Both the position numbers and the translations under genes were made by a program. The notes under the pieces are model-generated. The model saw only the letters and a program-made list of their open reading frames with translations. It had not been told where the DNA came from and did not search any database. From the NCBI RefSeq assembly GCF_002443255.2, contig NW_019211456.1, forward strand, positions 49,908,486 through 49,972,485: a stretch of 64,000 bases of DNA, in the 5' to 3' direction. Source of the DNA: Varroa destructor. Its lineage: Eukaryota > Arthropoda > Arachnida > Mesostigmata > Varroidae. Position 1 is the stretch's first letter, and each line of letters opens with the position of its first letter. Below, piece after piece: positions 13,132 to 25,303 of this stretch.

Positions 13132-13660
13132 AGCGCTTCATCTGCGAGTTTCATTGATGCTAAAAACTTTATACGTTTGCGCATTTTGATTATAAAATAT
13201 GGATATTTTCAGGATTACCGCTTTTTTATTCCAAATTTCATATTTGTGTATCGATATGCGAGAGTCAACGATCCACTAAATAACTGCTACTGAGCGAATT
13301 ACAAAATAAACGTAAAAAGTGAAGCCCTACTTAAAGTACAGTATCTATGTAAGTGACAAAGCGTCGAAAATTTTCAACCTGTTTTAACCTGACTCGCGAG
13401 GGTGGTCAGCAGTTCCTTTCCACGTAAGTTGCCGCCGATTGCTGAGGTCTTCAGTTGCTTGTCATTTGGTTTCTAAACCAGCAAACAGAACGATTCTTGT
13501 TTCAAATTTGTACCGTAGATTTTTCTGCAGGCGGAACAAGTTTCCTTCAAGCCGGTGATTTTGGTGCAAATTGCTACAAAGATGACCTCTCAGATGGAGT
13601 AGGACTCTATTTTATGCGACGATAAATAGTCCAGTGTAGGAAAAATGAAGGCTTTTCAAT

Positions 13661-13900
13661 ATGGACAGCGAATGGTTCTAGCAAGATGGTGTGACCTATC
13701 ATCGCACTACGGCTCAAAAACTATCCATTTATTCCAACGTTCATCGGGTATTGCAGTTTCTGCCTGAGTGATCTGAGTTAAATCCTATGTACGATTTTGC
13801 TGAAGTTCCATGAAGGACCATCTCTACCATGATGTCTCCAGCTGACTTGATGAACTTAAGAAACTGCGTTCACGAAATCCTATAAACTGTTACGTCAAAG
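13661..13900 (+). pseudogene. decayed DDE transposase (Tc1/mariner superfamily)
   Basis: One plus-strand frame, interrupted by several in-frame stops, shows the core of a Tc1/mariner-type transposase. It has QDGVTYHRTTAQ (the block around the second catalytic Asp), then about 25 residues later an LPE(stop)SELNPMYDF block (the third acidic residue region). Further on is ADLMNLRNCVHEIL, matching the helical segment after the catalytic core. Superfamily members cut and paste DNA in the nucleus. The stops show that this copy is dead. The N-terminal half and the terminal inverted repeats were not identified; the strand between 13380 and 13660 may hold more of the element but is too diverged to read. 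The clade (mariner, Tc1 or a DD37-type) cannot be fixed by eye. Confidence 0.7.
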
Positions 13901-13974
13901 TCATTCACCGGATGTCGTGTGAAGTTACATACGAGATGCCAAACAATGAGTAAAGCCTTGTTTGAGGAAGTTAC

Positions 13975-14766
13975 ATATTTCGAGGATTTTTATTATAAGG
14001 TCGTATCAACTCGCGAATAAACACGTGGAAAAAATCTCAAATACATGCCGGCTGATTTTTGCTAATGCCGAACAAATAAACGCAACCTAACAACTTCATA
14101 GCGTGCTATTCTATGATGGCTAACGCATTTCCCAGATAATGACGTAAGCACGTCCGCCTAGAAAGTCTAGCTCTAACGGAATACCTCGCAGGTTCTTTAC
14201 GACGCAAACGTTGCGGTTTACACCTAACGGCCATTATCAGTTTTAGTCAGGCTGTGTGATCCTTGCGCAGACCCAATGTTCTCTTAAGTCAGACCGGGGT
14301 CGTTGTCGTACTAACCAGAGAAGATCGTTCGCTTGTTTTACGACATAAAAAAAATCGATCATGCGATATAAAATTTGTATTAAGTTCCGCATTTGATAAG
14401 GGGTGCCAAGGAAAGAAGACAGTATAACATGCTCATTGTATCAGGAGAGGGATAGTTAAAACAGAAGAAAAAGAATCTGGATGATAGGATATATCTCTCA
14501 CTTACGGCATTAGTCCTGGAACTCCTTAAATATGCTACCATTTATACAGCTGCTCTTGTATGAGCTGAGGCTCAGTTGATTTTAAATACTATTGGGTTAT
14601 CAAAAAAAATTTTCCTTATTTTTCTAACCAGATATCTTTAAAGTCACATATAAAGAAAAACCGTAAATGTCATTTCGAAGCTGATCTTTGGGTCCTATGA
14701 ATGCACGAAGTAAATGCTTAAATCTTTTTATTCAGAGTAGAGCATGAGTGAAATTTCTGTAAAAAT
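13975..14766. other. non-coding stretch, no gene seen
   Basis: No frame with splice support or a recognisable domain. The left part may be the 3' remainder of the transposon. Confidence 0.35.
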
Positions 14767-15597
14767 TTGGACCCCAGGCTACCCAGGCCAATAGCAAAGT
14801 TGTGTTTTGTAAATGGTTCGATCTCGCAGCGTTTTTGTAGTCTCACTGACCGAAATATGAACGAGTCATTTGCGTCAATTCATGGTGCAGCCATGCACGG
14901 AGCTTTTTGTTGTAGCCAGCTGTTTTTAGACGATTTAAGAGTGGTCAGTAGTGGATATTTAGTTCCGCGATGGTATTGTGGCTGTTGCAATAATTTCATT
15001 ACCGATTCGTGGAATCCCTATGAGGATCATTTTTCGTATCAAAATTTTCAGAACGGAAATAATCGAATCATCTTTGGGTCGTTTTTTTTCCGATGATGCA
15101 TCTTCGTCGCAGGCAGCATGCACGTTTTAGAAACCTAGGCAGTACATGCCTTTATCGTGTTAATATTCAAGCCGCTATATTTCAAATCTTAATAAAAACA
15201 TTCGAACGATTTCAACATATCTACGACTGCCAAATCTCAGGTCTTTCAAGGCCTTCAAGTGCCGTCAACGCCGATCCAACGTTACCCATTTTACCTGAGA
15301 TATGTAACCATCTAGCTAGAAAAACATCTATATTTTTTGACAACTCAATATTTTAGCTGTTAGCGTCATCTTACATCACAGACACGTTTGACCAATGTTA
15401 GTGTCACTTCGTTTTCAATTCATAGTATATTTCAAATCGGCTCCCATTGTGTCAAAATAGTTAATCTCAGGGTATCGATAGCTTTTGCGAAGATAAGCTA
15501 TTTTTTAAGTCTACTTTTGCCAAGGCTTTATTGGAAGGTCCGACATCAATTACGTACGACAACGACAAAGTACACATTTTTTGAAAATTCTTGTTGA
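14767..15597 (+). pseudogene. run of three consecutive open frames, unidentified
   Basis: Three plus-strand frames of 109 (TTG start), 87 and 69 codons follow almost end to end. The first two overlap by four bases and the third starts 32 bases after the second stops. In AT-rich DNA such a run on one strand is unusual and suggests a decayed coding region or mobile element. The first contains a cysteine-rich stretch (RWYCGCCNNF). I recognise no domain, there are no convincing splice sites, and chance remains possible. Confidence 0.2.
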
Positions 15598-16151
15598 ATA
15601 TTTTTTTATTTTTATATTAAGCTCTTTGTATGTACATGCGGCAAAAAAGCGGAGCGTATGGACGCGTTTATGATGATATTTGGAAGCGTGTAGAGTAAAA
15701 AGCTACCTATAGAATATAAGCAGGTTGTTGAAAGAAGCTATCAAAAGAACAGAGTTGAAGTGTTTACGAACCGGTGCAAATGAAAGAAAGCATGGAAGCG
15801 AACATACCATAGGACGCGATCATTAAGCACACATAGAATTTTTAATTGTGTACTAATAGGGAGCTTATTATTGATGAGGACTAGATTCGGTTAGGTACAG
15901 ATAGGACTGCCGTAATGTTGTGTTAAAGGGCAGCTCTGTGACTAGGTGACATGGAAACCACTGTGTGCACCTACTCCATATTTAGGTAAAATAGTTTTTT
16001 AGCTTGCAGGTTGAGTAAAGGAGGTTAGCCCATTGTATGGGTCGCTTCTTGAGAACAAAACTCAACCTCGTATGAGCCTGGGTCGCTTCAGTGAAAGGTG
16101 GCTTTGTGTTCCCATAATTGTTAACCGCCGAATAAATCCGCGTCCATATGC
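15598..16151. other. non-coding stretch, likely includes 3' end of the cuticle gene
   Basis: Downstream flank of the minus-strand cuticle gene. No clear AATAAA in the gene's orientation within the first 60 bases after its stop, and no other gene is visible. Confidence 0.35.
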
Positions 16152-17010
16152 TTAGTAATGATTTGCAACGTATGCGTACGGCACGTATACGGGATCAGCA
16201 TACGAAGCGGCAGCCTTGGCAGCTGACGCGCTGGGTCCTTGTAGAGCGGCTTCCGCGCCAGTTGGTGCAGTTGATTGGATGGTAACGTCAGCAGGATTCT
16301 TCGACTCGGTTCCTAATTCATTCGTGATGATTTCCGCACGATAACCATTCTCATCAGCTGTGTACTTCACGGTTCGCGAACGGCCGTCAGCCAAAGTGAT
16401 AGTGTACTCACCAGTTACCTGCATTTGAAAAAAGTGAGTTTTCTAAATGAAATTCTCGTCATTTTCTTATATTTTAATTATTTATATTAAACTTATAATT
16501 ACACTACGGATAATTTCGTTGTGGAACAGCAAAAGCAGAAAACGAGAGCCTCTTTCTTTTTGGCTTTACCAGACTCCAGAACGAAACACAGATGTAAATA
16601 ATATCGTTTAACCGGTGACGTCAGTATTTAAAATAAATAATCATGGATAAACTTCGTGCATCAGTTAGATTAATAGAAGTGCCCGGTGATTGCTACACAA
16701 GAAGTAAGTGTAGCCTCCACCATAATCTAAAGCTGAAAAACAAAAAGTTACACACGATCATTCGAATGCACGATCCTTGGTCATAAACTCTTTCTGGAAA
16801 AGTCGGTGCCACACTCTTATTGCCACACATTGGTATCACTCTAGAACTCTTTGTCCATACCTTTCCGGCGCCATCACCTTGTTGTGAATGCGAATGCGAT
16901 CCTTCAGGGTCTTGAGCTGTATAGGAAAATTCGAATGGCTGAGGTGGATATGATTCTTCTTGGCTTACGACGATTGCCACCAAACACGAAAGCGTGACGA
17001 GTACACCCCG
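16152..17010 (-). CDS. cuticle protein with Rebers-Riddiford chitin-binding domain (first exon missing)
   Basis: Two exons are clear. Exon 16861-17010 reads in phase 0 from an acceptor (TTTTGTAG) through the end of a hydrophobic signal peptide (VLVTLSCLVAIVV) into PFEFSYTAQDPEGSHSHS, and stops at the donor AAAG|GTATGG. Exon 16152-16418 starts after AAATGCAG with VTGEYTITLADGRSRTVKY, continues with TADENGYRAEI and NELGTESKNPADV, and ends in an Ala/Tyr-rich tail before the stop. The phases join perfectly. The Y-x-A-D-E-N-G-Y core is the extended RR consensus, which binds chitin fibres in the extracellular cuticle. The intron sits inside the RR domain, unlike the paralogue at 23.5 kb. The short exon with the start codon should lie above 17010. 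A lone ATG directly before a GT near 17666 and a good donor at 17517 were considered, but neither is convincing. Confidence 0.85.
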
Positions 17011-17678
17011 CTACAAAACGAAGTTCGAAGTAATCGGATTGTTATTAGTGAGGTTTTAGAGCTAAGATTAATGATAACTTCAATCTTCAAGTTGAAGTTG
17101 GCATAGAAAATAATGCATGTTACAATGTTTTACAACTTCTAACTTGACAAGATTTGAGTCGGCAAAAAACGTCCAGATTCGTCTAGAGAATTGTAGAGTT
17201 TCGAGAGCATACTATAAGTATATAACCGTATAGGTCTAGAGCACTATAAAAGTGTTCATGGAATAGCTTGGCACACTTGAATGTTGTATTTCTATTTTTT
17301 GAAATATCTGTAGGCAAAGACATCATCAATATATTCTAGCCCACCGAGACTAAGAACTCTTTATTATTGTTGGCCAGCGTTCCATAACTATCAGCCAACC
17401 AGTATTTGTCGAGAACATAACGACCAATCATATAGGTCAAGTCAGTAGAAAATAGACAGGAAGACGACACACTTTAATAATGTTAGTCCTTTGAGCTCTG
17501 CATAACCGTTCACTTACGTCGACGCTATCGTTTCAAAATTCTATCTCTACACATTATCACTTGATGCACGACGCTAGCTAAACCAGCCCGCACTTTCAAA
17601 AGCTAGCATAAGAAAAAGATCGAAGCACAAACTATAGAGATCACGGCGCAAGTCTATATTTTCGTACCATGTTTACAG

Positions 17679-18266
17679 ATGGATTACAGCGGCCGTAGTG
17701 ATATCAGCAACAAGAACTGCTACGGTCTATTTCTTCCACTCGTTCTTGTTTATATTCTTCTTCTTATCTGTCAATGGTTGCACTGTTTCTTGTTGGCTTT
17801 CGCGGCTCAGTGCTTCCTCTTTATACCGCATCCCTGGCCGTCCTCTTTCCCCCAACTGATCACCCGCATAACCCTTTCTCAAGGAGGCCATCCCGAATAT
17901 CAAGGACGACCAAGAAGCGGATGAGTTCGCCATCGAATAAGGTGCTTCATCAATCCATCGACAAGTGATCGAGAGTAATGGGTGCACTGGACAATACCGA
18001 TCGATTTGGTGCTTGTAACCATGGTCCAGATGCGACATGTGTTCTTTGCCGATTTGAACCATAAACATCAACAAGAAGACAACTACAATCGCGAGTTCGA
18101 AAACTTCTCGGACCTGAATGTGGCTGACTTGTATCTTGCATGCTTTATACGATATCTGGAAAAACGGACATCTGCTGTCGTGCAGACAGCCTGCTTATGG
18201 ACGTACATACATAAAATCTGGCTAGAAAATTTCTACCCAGCAGTTGTCATGGCTGCATTCGGATGA
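17679..18266. other. region open in several frames on both strands, unassigned
   Basis: Plus-strand frames (81, 64 and 94 codons) and a 115-codon minus frame (17727-18074) overlap here, and base composition is richer in GC than the flanks. A further plus-strand stretch reads LKEAIPNIKDDQEADEFAIE before a TAA. On the minus strand a TATAAAG near 18140-18150 sits upstream of the 115-codon frame. The signals disagree about strand and no domain is recognisable. A decayed gene is possible; I do not assign a product. Confidence 0.2.
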
Positions 18267-20040
18267 GTATGTCAAATTCATAAAACGGGGGTGTAAATTG
18301 GAAGAGAGTATCCTTTCCATACACGAAAACGTATAGGTTATTTCATTATTTCTTGCAGACGTTCTATTATCGTTATAGTAAATCTGCATGTTTGTACTCA
18401 CAAGAACCTACATAGTTCGTCTAAAGAGCCAGCGGAGCTTTATCAAGATGTGATCAGGCGTTGTCGGCGTACATTGTTATCATTTGATTGCCTGTCGCAA
18501 ATACCTACCCGCTGAACCCATAAATGTGGAGTCCCAGGTTACGTCGCTTCACGATTGACGCTCACTCCTTTTTCGTAAATGTAAATACAACGCCGAATGC
18601 AGCCGTTTTCAATACAGTGAAGTATCTCGTAATTTAAACGCAGCGATCTTTTCCATTTTGAAAGATCACTGCGTTATTTCAGTTTTTGGTATGAGCTTAT
18701 TGCCCCGTTTAAAATACAGCTTTGTCTATCTAAGCAACCATAGCACTATAATACAAGCTTCATAAAATAACTAATATAGGAAAAAGGGACGTAAGAATCA
18801 TTGAGGGATTAGACTTTTTTAACTTTTTTTTAGGACTTCAAAAAACTGGGGAAACCCCACGCAAGGTCTGTTCGAATAGCCTTTTTGGTTTTTAGCAATA
18901 CAACCCCTGATCTCTTTTATGACGATTTTGTGACTACCGTAACAATTACCCTTTGCTTATTGTGATTTTAGCGGAGACGGCATTTTTAACTTCAAAGCCG
19001 TAACAAATGAACTAGACATGCTTCTGTCTCATCCGAAAAAGAAGGAAAATGTGTAATGCGCATATACGAACGTTCAACATCGATACGCTTTATTATTTTG
19101 TCCTTCGTTGATTTCGTCCAAATTAAATAGTTTTAAAATAATTGGAAACTTGTTTAGTGTTCTAGTCTGATGGAAAAAGCTCTGACTATATTACGACACT
19201 AGGAAGGCACAGGTGGCACTAACATTTCAGCTCAAAGATCACTTCACTGACACATGTTACCGCAAAAAGTAGATAAAACTATCATCTTCGTGTCCTGACT
19301 TATCTAAATTCGTGTATATAATTCGTGAAATGAACAACAGGAACATCGAATGCTGGGAAAGGCAAATAAAGACGAACTCTGTTCTATGTAGCTGGGACAA
19401 GCCAGAATTCAAACTGCTCTGACGGCGACAGGTACTCTATACTTCACTGGAATACGTCAAGACCAGACACTAGATAAGGTTTTTTAGCTTTACCTCGAAC
19501 AGGATAAAACTAATCTGTAGCTTCATCTGAGTACTTGAAGATTAATAAATTCACAGTTTTTAAAGCTAAATACATGCGATCTATGTTCAGATACTATTCT
19601 ACTATGCCTGCATAAAACTGCGCTCGGCATATCCTTACGTAGAAAATGCATAGCCATTATCAATCAAAACGAGCCCGCGGAGACGGAGTTATTAAAATGA
19701 GCTGTATAGCTTCTAATGATTTACATATTTTTTAATTTCTAGTGAAAATGAATGTTTGCATATCACAAAAGGTCCCCTTTTTACTTGCGTCACTCCTATA
19801 CAAGCAACTATGCATATACATGTGGCTATGTGGGTCATGAATCATTTGAGATTTGTAAAGGCTGGCTTGGAAGGCAGATCAGTCATGCAGCAACAGAAGC
19901 TATATTTCGATTTGGTACAAAACTGTCCGTTTCTGCCTATCGCTTAGAAAGGCCCGATTGCCACGACCGCCGTACTGAACTGTTCAGCGAGTGAGCAATG
20001 AATGGAATAATCGCAATACGGGTATAAATTGCGATGACCG
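18267..20040. other. non-coding stretch containing one near-perfect hairpin
   Basis: No gene is supported. The notable structure is an inverted repeat at 18637-18675 (listed separately). Other frames (for example 19752-19994, plus) lack domains and splice context. Confidence 0.35.
18637..18675. repeat. inverted repeat, 15-base arms with 9-base loop
   Basis: AACGCAGCGATCTTT and AAAGATCACTGCGTT are reverse complements at 14 of 15 positions, separated by nine bases. It could be the core of a small transposon, an RNA hairpin or chance; nothing nearby decides. Confidence 0.55.
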
Positions 20041-20069
20041 CTGCGACGCGCCAGCAATAACGAGAAAAG

Positions 20070-20375
20070 ATGTCAGCTGACACTTCAAGGGTCCATTCGT
20101 TAATACTACAAACACTCGTAGTAACACACGCACACGCGCTGAGTGGGAACGGACTTACGAAACAACAATTGCCGTATCTATCACTTGATTTGCTATTGAT
20201 GCATCCGTCTGAACGTTTGACGGCGTTCCTGAAAGCTGTCTCTGTGGCTTGTGGGTATGGTGGGTGGGATATTTTGCCGAAACACGTTGGCCCAACGATT
20301 CAACCAGGGTCGTCGTGGTATGGCTCTGGGCCGAACGGAGTGTCGGAACCAGTGTCTGAGCTCAGCTGTTGTTGA
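20070..20375. other. possible exon region, strand undecided
   Basis: A 101-codon plus frame and open minus frames overlap, with GC content above the neighbourhood. On the minus strand a strong donor (GTTTC|GTAAGTCC, GT at about 20153-20154) ends a frame reading TAFRNAVKRSDGC, with a C/A-rich acceptor-like tract upstream. No product is recognisable. Confidence 0.2.
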
Positions 20376-23300
20376 GCATTGAAAGATGCCGTCTATTGTA
20401 GCGGCCTGACTGTGTTTGAGTGAAGTGCGTGACCGCTAATATGAAAGACAAGGGCATTTAGCGAATCGAGGCATGTTTACGATGACACGATATGATGTGA
20501 TCACTTACTTAACACAGTGTGCTTAATATGCACTATATTCTGTTGCTGTTTACCTTATACTAGCACGATGATGGTAAAAGATTGCAAAGATCTGCAATAG
20601 TGACCATTATGGTTTTGTGCTCTTTATTCTAACGTCTGAGTGTTTTTTTTTCCCGAAAACTATCTGCACTAAGGTACGCTGAGTACTGTATAAAAGATCG
20701 AAGTCTGAAATAAGGGAAATCGAAGTAGGCAGGTACAACAACGGGCAATCTGGCAACACGCACAAACCTCAAATAGGAAGGAGAACATATAAGGGCTTCA
20801 GGCGTATACGGCCTTTGACTGACAGTTTGTCTCTTGCTTCGAAGCACTTGATGCGTTTTCCGAGTCGAAGAAAAACTGATTTAAGCTTTTTGATTTTATT
20901 TGGGGTTACTTGAACAGACGAAGCGCATCTGTGTTATATATATAGGCAACTCTATCGAACATTAATTGCGATCAGACTGAAGCATCGATATATTAATTTG
21001 CCTATGCATTTTGAACAAAAACAGTCAGTATAAAAAGGAGAGATTAAACTAATGAACCTCTTATTTATGGCTTCAGGCAAATAATAGAGATAGAATAGAT
21101 AGATAATGAGACAGCTATAGCACATCTTCCAGCGGTAACGATGGTAAATGTTCCGTGACTCACTGTGATATGTGTTCTTAAGGAATATGATCGACCTCCG
21201 TGGTACCCCCGACTGGCCAAGGACGCGAGCCTGTAAAGACTTGCTCAAATTGTTGTTTTGTTGCGCCCCGCGTTTGCGTATTGCCGTTCTATCGTCGTCG
21301 AACTTTTCGTGCTGACGCGGTCCTCAACCGGCAAACAGAATCGCAGTAGCAGCGCGCCGCAAGTACTTCCCATGTACAATACGACCGGGCAATCAGAAAG
21401 AATACAAGTATCTTGCAAAAATGATCCGGTGCAAACAAAAATTGTCAAGGCAGCATCCAAGTGAAGGTCCCGTGAAGAAGATGCATCCATCTCGTTAAAG
21501 GATTATGGCCAACGTAATAAATGAATTGCGCATGTTTAACAGGCAGCGTCTGTAACCTTCTAATCCGGTCGGTTATTAACGGAGGGGGTACATCGACATA
21601 CGTTGATATACACGTACGCACACACGTATTGGCACAGGGAATCGTAGTTTATATGTTCCGATCCACACACAGACAAAAGCATACCTGGATATCCACAGAT
21701 ACTACCGACGAAGCAGAAATACGCCCTTCAGTCCGGTACTAGTTATGTATACCATTTACACGATAGGCAGCGGTGAATATAACGATAATATTTGCTGAAT
21801 AAGAAAAACAAACAGATAGCTTTCTGCATGAAAGCAAAATATCATAAGCGTTACAGCTTTATGCTGGGCAAGAAATCGCCGGTTCTTAGTACTACATACG
21901 CGCATGTTTTCGTGCCTAGCCTACACACGAGTATGAATACAGATAATTCAATAGCAGTTATCCCAAAACGGTCCTGACAGCAGAGCATTACCTACCAGCC
22001 TTGTTCCTGATGCAAATGGCATTCAATCAGCTTTACTTCTTTCGGATGACAATGCAAGCTAAACAGTCAGGACTGGAAGAAACTCACTCAGTTCTGCGTT
22101 TAGCAAGCAGAACTTGCAGCTGTCAAGCGTTTGACAAATGGAGACCTAACGAGATCTGTCATAATTAGATTCTTGGCAAATATCGTATTCATATGACACG
22201 ATAGGACAGTTTGGCCGACTTGACACCCGTTCACAGAACATACGTCCAATCCAATCCAAACGCAAGGATGCATTCTATTCTATTTAGTGAAATGAAGATA
22301 TTTTCCTAAGTATTTATACATCAACATGGGTATAGGTTCGTTACATGTAGCCATAGGCGTGGGTGCGACCGGGCAGTTGTGTCATCGAATATATTTAGTA
22401 AATAACGACTCGAAGGTTGGATTATAACGCTTCTAGCTAAACCTTTGAGCCGGTAGCAAAGTAGGAAAATTGCTTAGAACGTATGTTGACAGAAACAATC
22501 GCACAATAGATATGACTGTCGTTGGTTTATTTAACGAATTATTAGTGTACATAATCGGACGTCCATCTTTCGATCGTACATAATTACATCTGAAAGCTTA
22601 TATAGAATAGTTGTAACGGTGAGCGATTCGATCGCCACCCGTACCAGCTATAATCCGGCACACAATTGTCACTACTATAAATAACCAACTTAAATTATTA
22701 TATTAGATTAATGTTACACGTATTAGTGCTACATCTAGTGCACTGTGTATGCGAATAGTTCGGACAACTTTCATCTCTATGTAGAAATTTTAACTGTTCA
22801 AAAGTTATACAAACTAACTAGAAAAGTAGGTCCGATAACACAATCAAGTTTTTTTTTTGGTTTTTTTTTTCGGCTGACGCGGATGAGGGCACACTGCAAA
22901 CAATATCTTCTCGAGATGAGAGAGAAAATAACATACGAATGTCGAGTGGACAGAAAATAGTTTGAACGAGCGGTTTACAAAGACGCATACATATCCATCA
23001 ATAGTCGAAGGACACGATAGGCAGGTGTACACAAACAAAGCTGACAAACGGTGAATGATTGACGCATTTTATATGATGGCGTTCAAGTGTTTGTCGCACA
23101 TACTGTGCTACACAATGCGCCGTACAAACTCTGGCCGGAGAAGTTCTCGAATATGAGTTTCGTCTGAATAACTTATTTTACTATCTTAAATACGAAATAT
23201 CTTGTAGAATAATTACCTCATACGGTGCTGCATTACGGGTCCCAGAATTCGAATATGATGGATTTTGTTTATCCTATTCGCATTTGCTATGACGATACTG

Positions 23301-23463
23301 ATTGTTTCGGTGCATTAGGTACAGGACTCTATATACCAAATTCACCTGCATGCTTAATTCTAGCCTAAACAAGCATGAGCAAAGATCACAAAGCTAACGA
23401 GGCTTTCTCGGGTATGTACCGAAAACCTTGATTCAACAGGAAAAAACTATTTTACGGCCACAG
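20376..23463. other. mostly non-coding; one GC-richer open block at 20.95-21.49 kb
   Basis: Two minus-strand frames abut at 21245/21248 (81 codons from an ATG at 21490, then 98 codons), and the first is also open on the plus strand. They carry no recognisable domain. Elsewhere there is nothing beyond short T-runs, such as those near 22850-22870. Confidence 0.25.
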
Positions 23464-24878
23464 CTACTGAGCGTATCTGCTTCCGTAGTACCGATACTTT
23501 TGTCTTTGCTGACGCTCGCTGTTGTAGGCAGTTGGCGACTGTACGAAGACATGATCCAGCTGAGATGCCGAAGCGTCATCAGGGTCAGTTTTAGCAGCGG
23601 GGGTCTCGGTGGCCTCGACCTCGGCAGGCGCAGGGGCAGGAGCAGGAGCAGCAACTGCAGCCGGTGAGCCCTCTAACGCAGCATCTGGCCCTGTGGGGGC
23701 TGATGATTTGATGATTACATCAGCAGGATTTTTTGACTCTGTGCCTAATTCATTGGTTACGATTTCGGCTCGGTAGCCATTCTCGTCAGCTGTGTACTTG
23801 ACGGTCCGCATTCGGCCATCAGCCAGCTGAATGCTGTATTCGCCTGTGACAGTGTTTCCGTCAGATGTGGCCGAATGTGAGTGGGATCCTTCAGGATCGT
23901 TGGCGCTGTATTGGAACGAGTATGGCATAGGAGTTTCGTTGTCTTCCCGATGCTGCTCTTCATGGTGGTCTTGAGCCGCTGTATCCAAATCACTATGCTC
24001 AGGATACTCACTGTAGCCATAAGCCGGTTGGGCCCACGAACGGTGAGCAAGCGCAAGAAGAGCAAGGTAAACAGTGAACTGCTGTTAGAAAGAAACACAC
24101 GCACACACAAACAAACAAAATGTATTAGAGGTGATTAGAATTTCTGTGTATGTTATGTACCATTGTTCGATGCCTGATGGACGAATACCATATCTGATTT
24201 CCGTGGGTTTCAGTCATTTTCAGCCTACTCCTGTGAATGAAATATCATAACTGTGATAATCATCAACATATAATACAATGCCTACGATATTATACTGTAT
24301 AGATGGATAATAATAATATTAATCATATTACTTAAAAATTATTTTTTCTTTTACAAAAATTGGGAACTGATTGAATTTGTCGACGTACAAATTTGATGGA
24401 TAAATAATAATAATAATAATGAAATCTTTCATAATAATTCAGAAAACTGCGACAAATTATAATAATTCTTAAAATATTATATATAAAAAAACATACATAT
24501 TATATAATTTTTAATATTTTTATGAATAGGATAAGGCACAGTATTATAAACAACTGTGCCGTGTGTATACTGTAGAACTAAATGTCAAGACTACTAAAGT
24601 TCCTGACCGTCAGAATCGAAGCAAACAATAATCAGCTGTAAGCGTCTTAGATATGGTCTCGGACGATTTAAGAGATTTCGGAGAATTAAGTATCAGACAT
24701 GTTACCTCCTTGACTAATAATCACCGTGGTAACAAACATACGCCTTAGGTCATCATTTAATAGGCAGTACTCGATTCGGTAGCAAAAAACAAACATATGT
24801 GAGATAGCGAAATCAGTTTCTGCATAGACATATTTAACCTCTACGAACACAACATACCATAATGGCGAACTTCAGCAT
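23464..24878 (-). CDS. cuticle protein with Rebers-Riddiford chitin-binding domain, complete model
   Basis: Exon 1 (24858-24878) encodes MLKFAIM and ends at the donor ATG|GTATG. Exon 2 starts at 24081 (after CTAACAG) or 24078, phase 0, and runs to TAG at 23464. The joined protein is about 212 residues. It has a signal peptide (FTVYLALLALAHRSWA), an acidic/His linker, and the RR domain with PYSFQYSANDPEGSHSHS, VTGEYSIQLADGRMRTVKY, TADENGYRAEI and NELGTESKNPADV. An Ala/Pro-rich tail follows (AAVAAPAPAPAPAEVE), then a Tyr/Arg C-terminus. RR proteins are secreted and bind chitin. Its RR core is nearly identical to the gene at 16.1-17.0 kb but is not interrupted by an intron, so the two are tandem paralogues in the same orientation. 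The intron of about 780 bases holds a very AT-rich tract. The promoter is recognisable upstream. Confidence 0.9.
24270..24530. repeat. AT-rich low-complexity tract inside intron 1 of the cuticle gene
   Basis: This is nearly pure A/T sequence with (AAT)n runs around 24400-24420 and a TATATA stretch near 24480. It is a simple-sequence tract with no coding signal. Confidence 0.6.
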
Positions 24879-25111
24879 GGCTATCAATCCTCTTCTCTTT
24901 CAGGCTTTTGACTTAGCTAAACACCCTGTCGTATTCGCAGTCTGGAAGTCACACGATGGCTATATCCAACGCACTTTATGCAATCGGAGCTGGCTTAAGT
25001 TACTTAGTCAGTGAACTTACATATAATTTTCTACAAACACCGAGGTAACTGCTCTCTCGGAGGTGTCTATGGAAAGAGCACTAGAACGTTATCCTTATCG
25101 GTTGTTCATCG

Positions 25112-25148
25112 GAATGAGTGATCGTTCAACACCTTCATCACTTATATA
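25112..25148 (-). promoter_or_regulatory. core promoter (TATA box plus initiator) of the cuticle gene
   Basis: On the minus strand TATATAAG lies at 25141-25148 and TCATTC, matching the arthropod initiator TCA(G/T)T(C/T), at 25112-25117. The initiator A (25115) is 31 bases from the T of TATAAG (25146), the usual spacing. The start codon is about 240 bases downstream at 24878. Arthropod cuticle genes commonly use TATA-driven, stage-specific transcription. Confidence 0.6.
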
Positions 25149-25303
25149 CCAGCTCATCTCAAGTAAGTGCTAACTGCCCAAGCAAAACTGCAATCGACAA
25201 TGGTGGTGTCACGGCGGACACGGTTCACATCCAATAAACATCCACTGAAACATAACACTCGCTTATGGCTTTCGGGCAAAACACAACTATGCCTTATCTT
25301 ACG

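Noticed and set aside
23757..24138. Frames of 117 (minus) and 85 (plus) codons
   Set aside because: They are shadows of the second cuticle gene in other frames.
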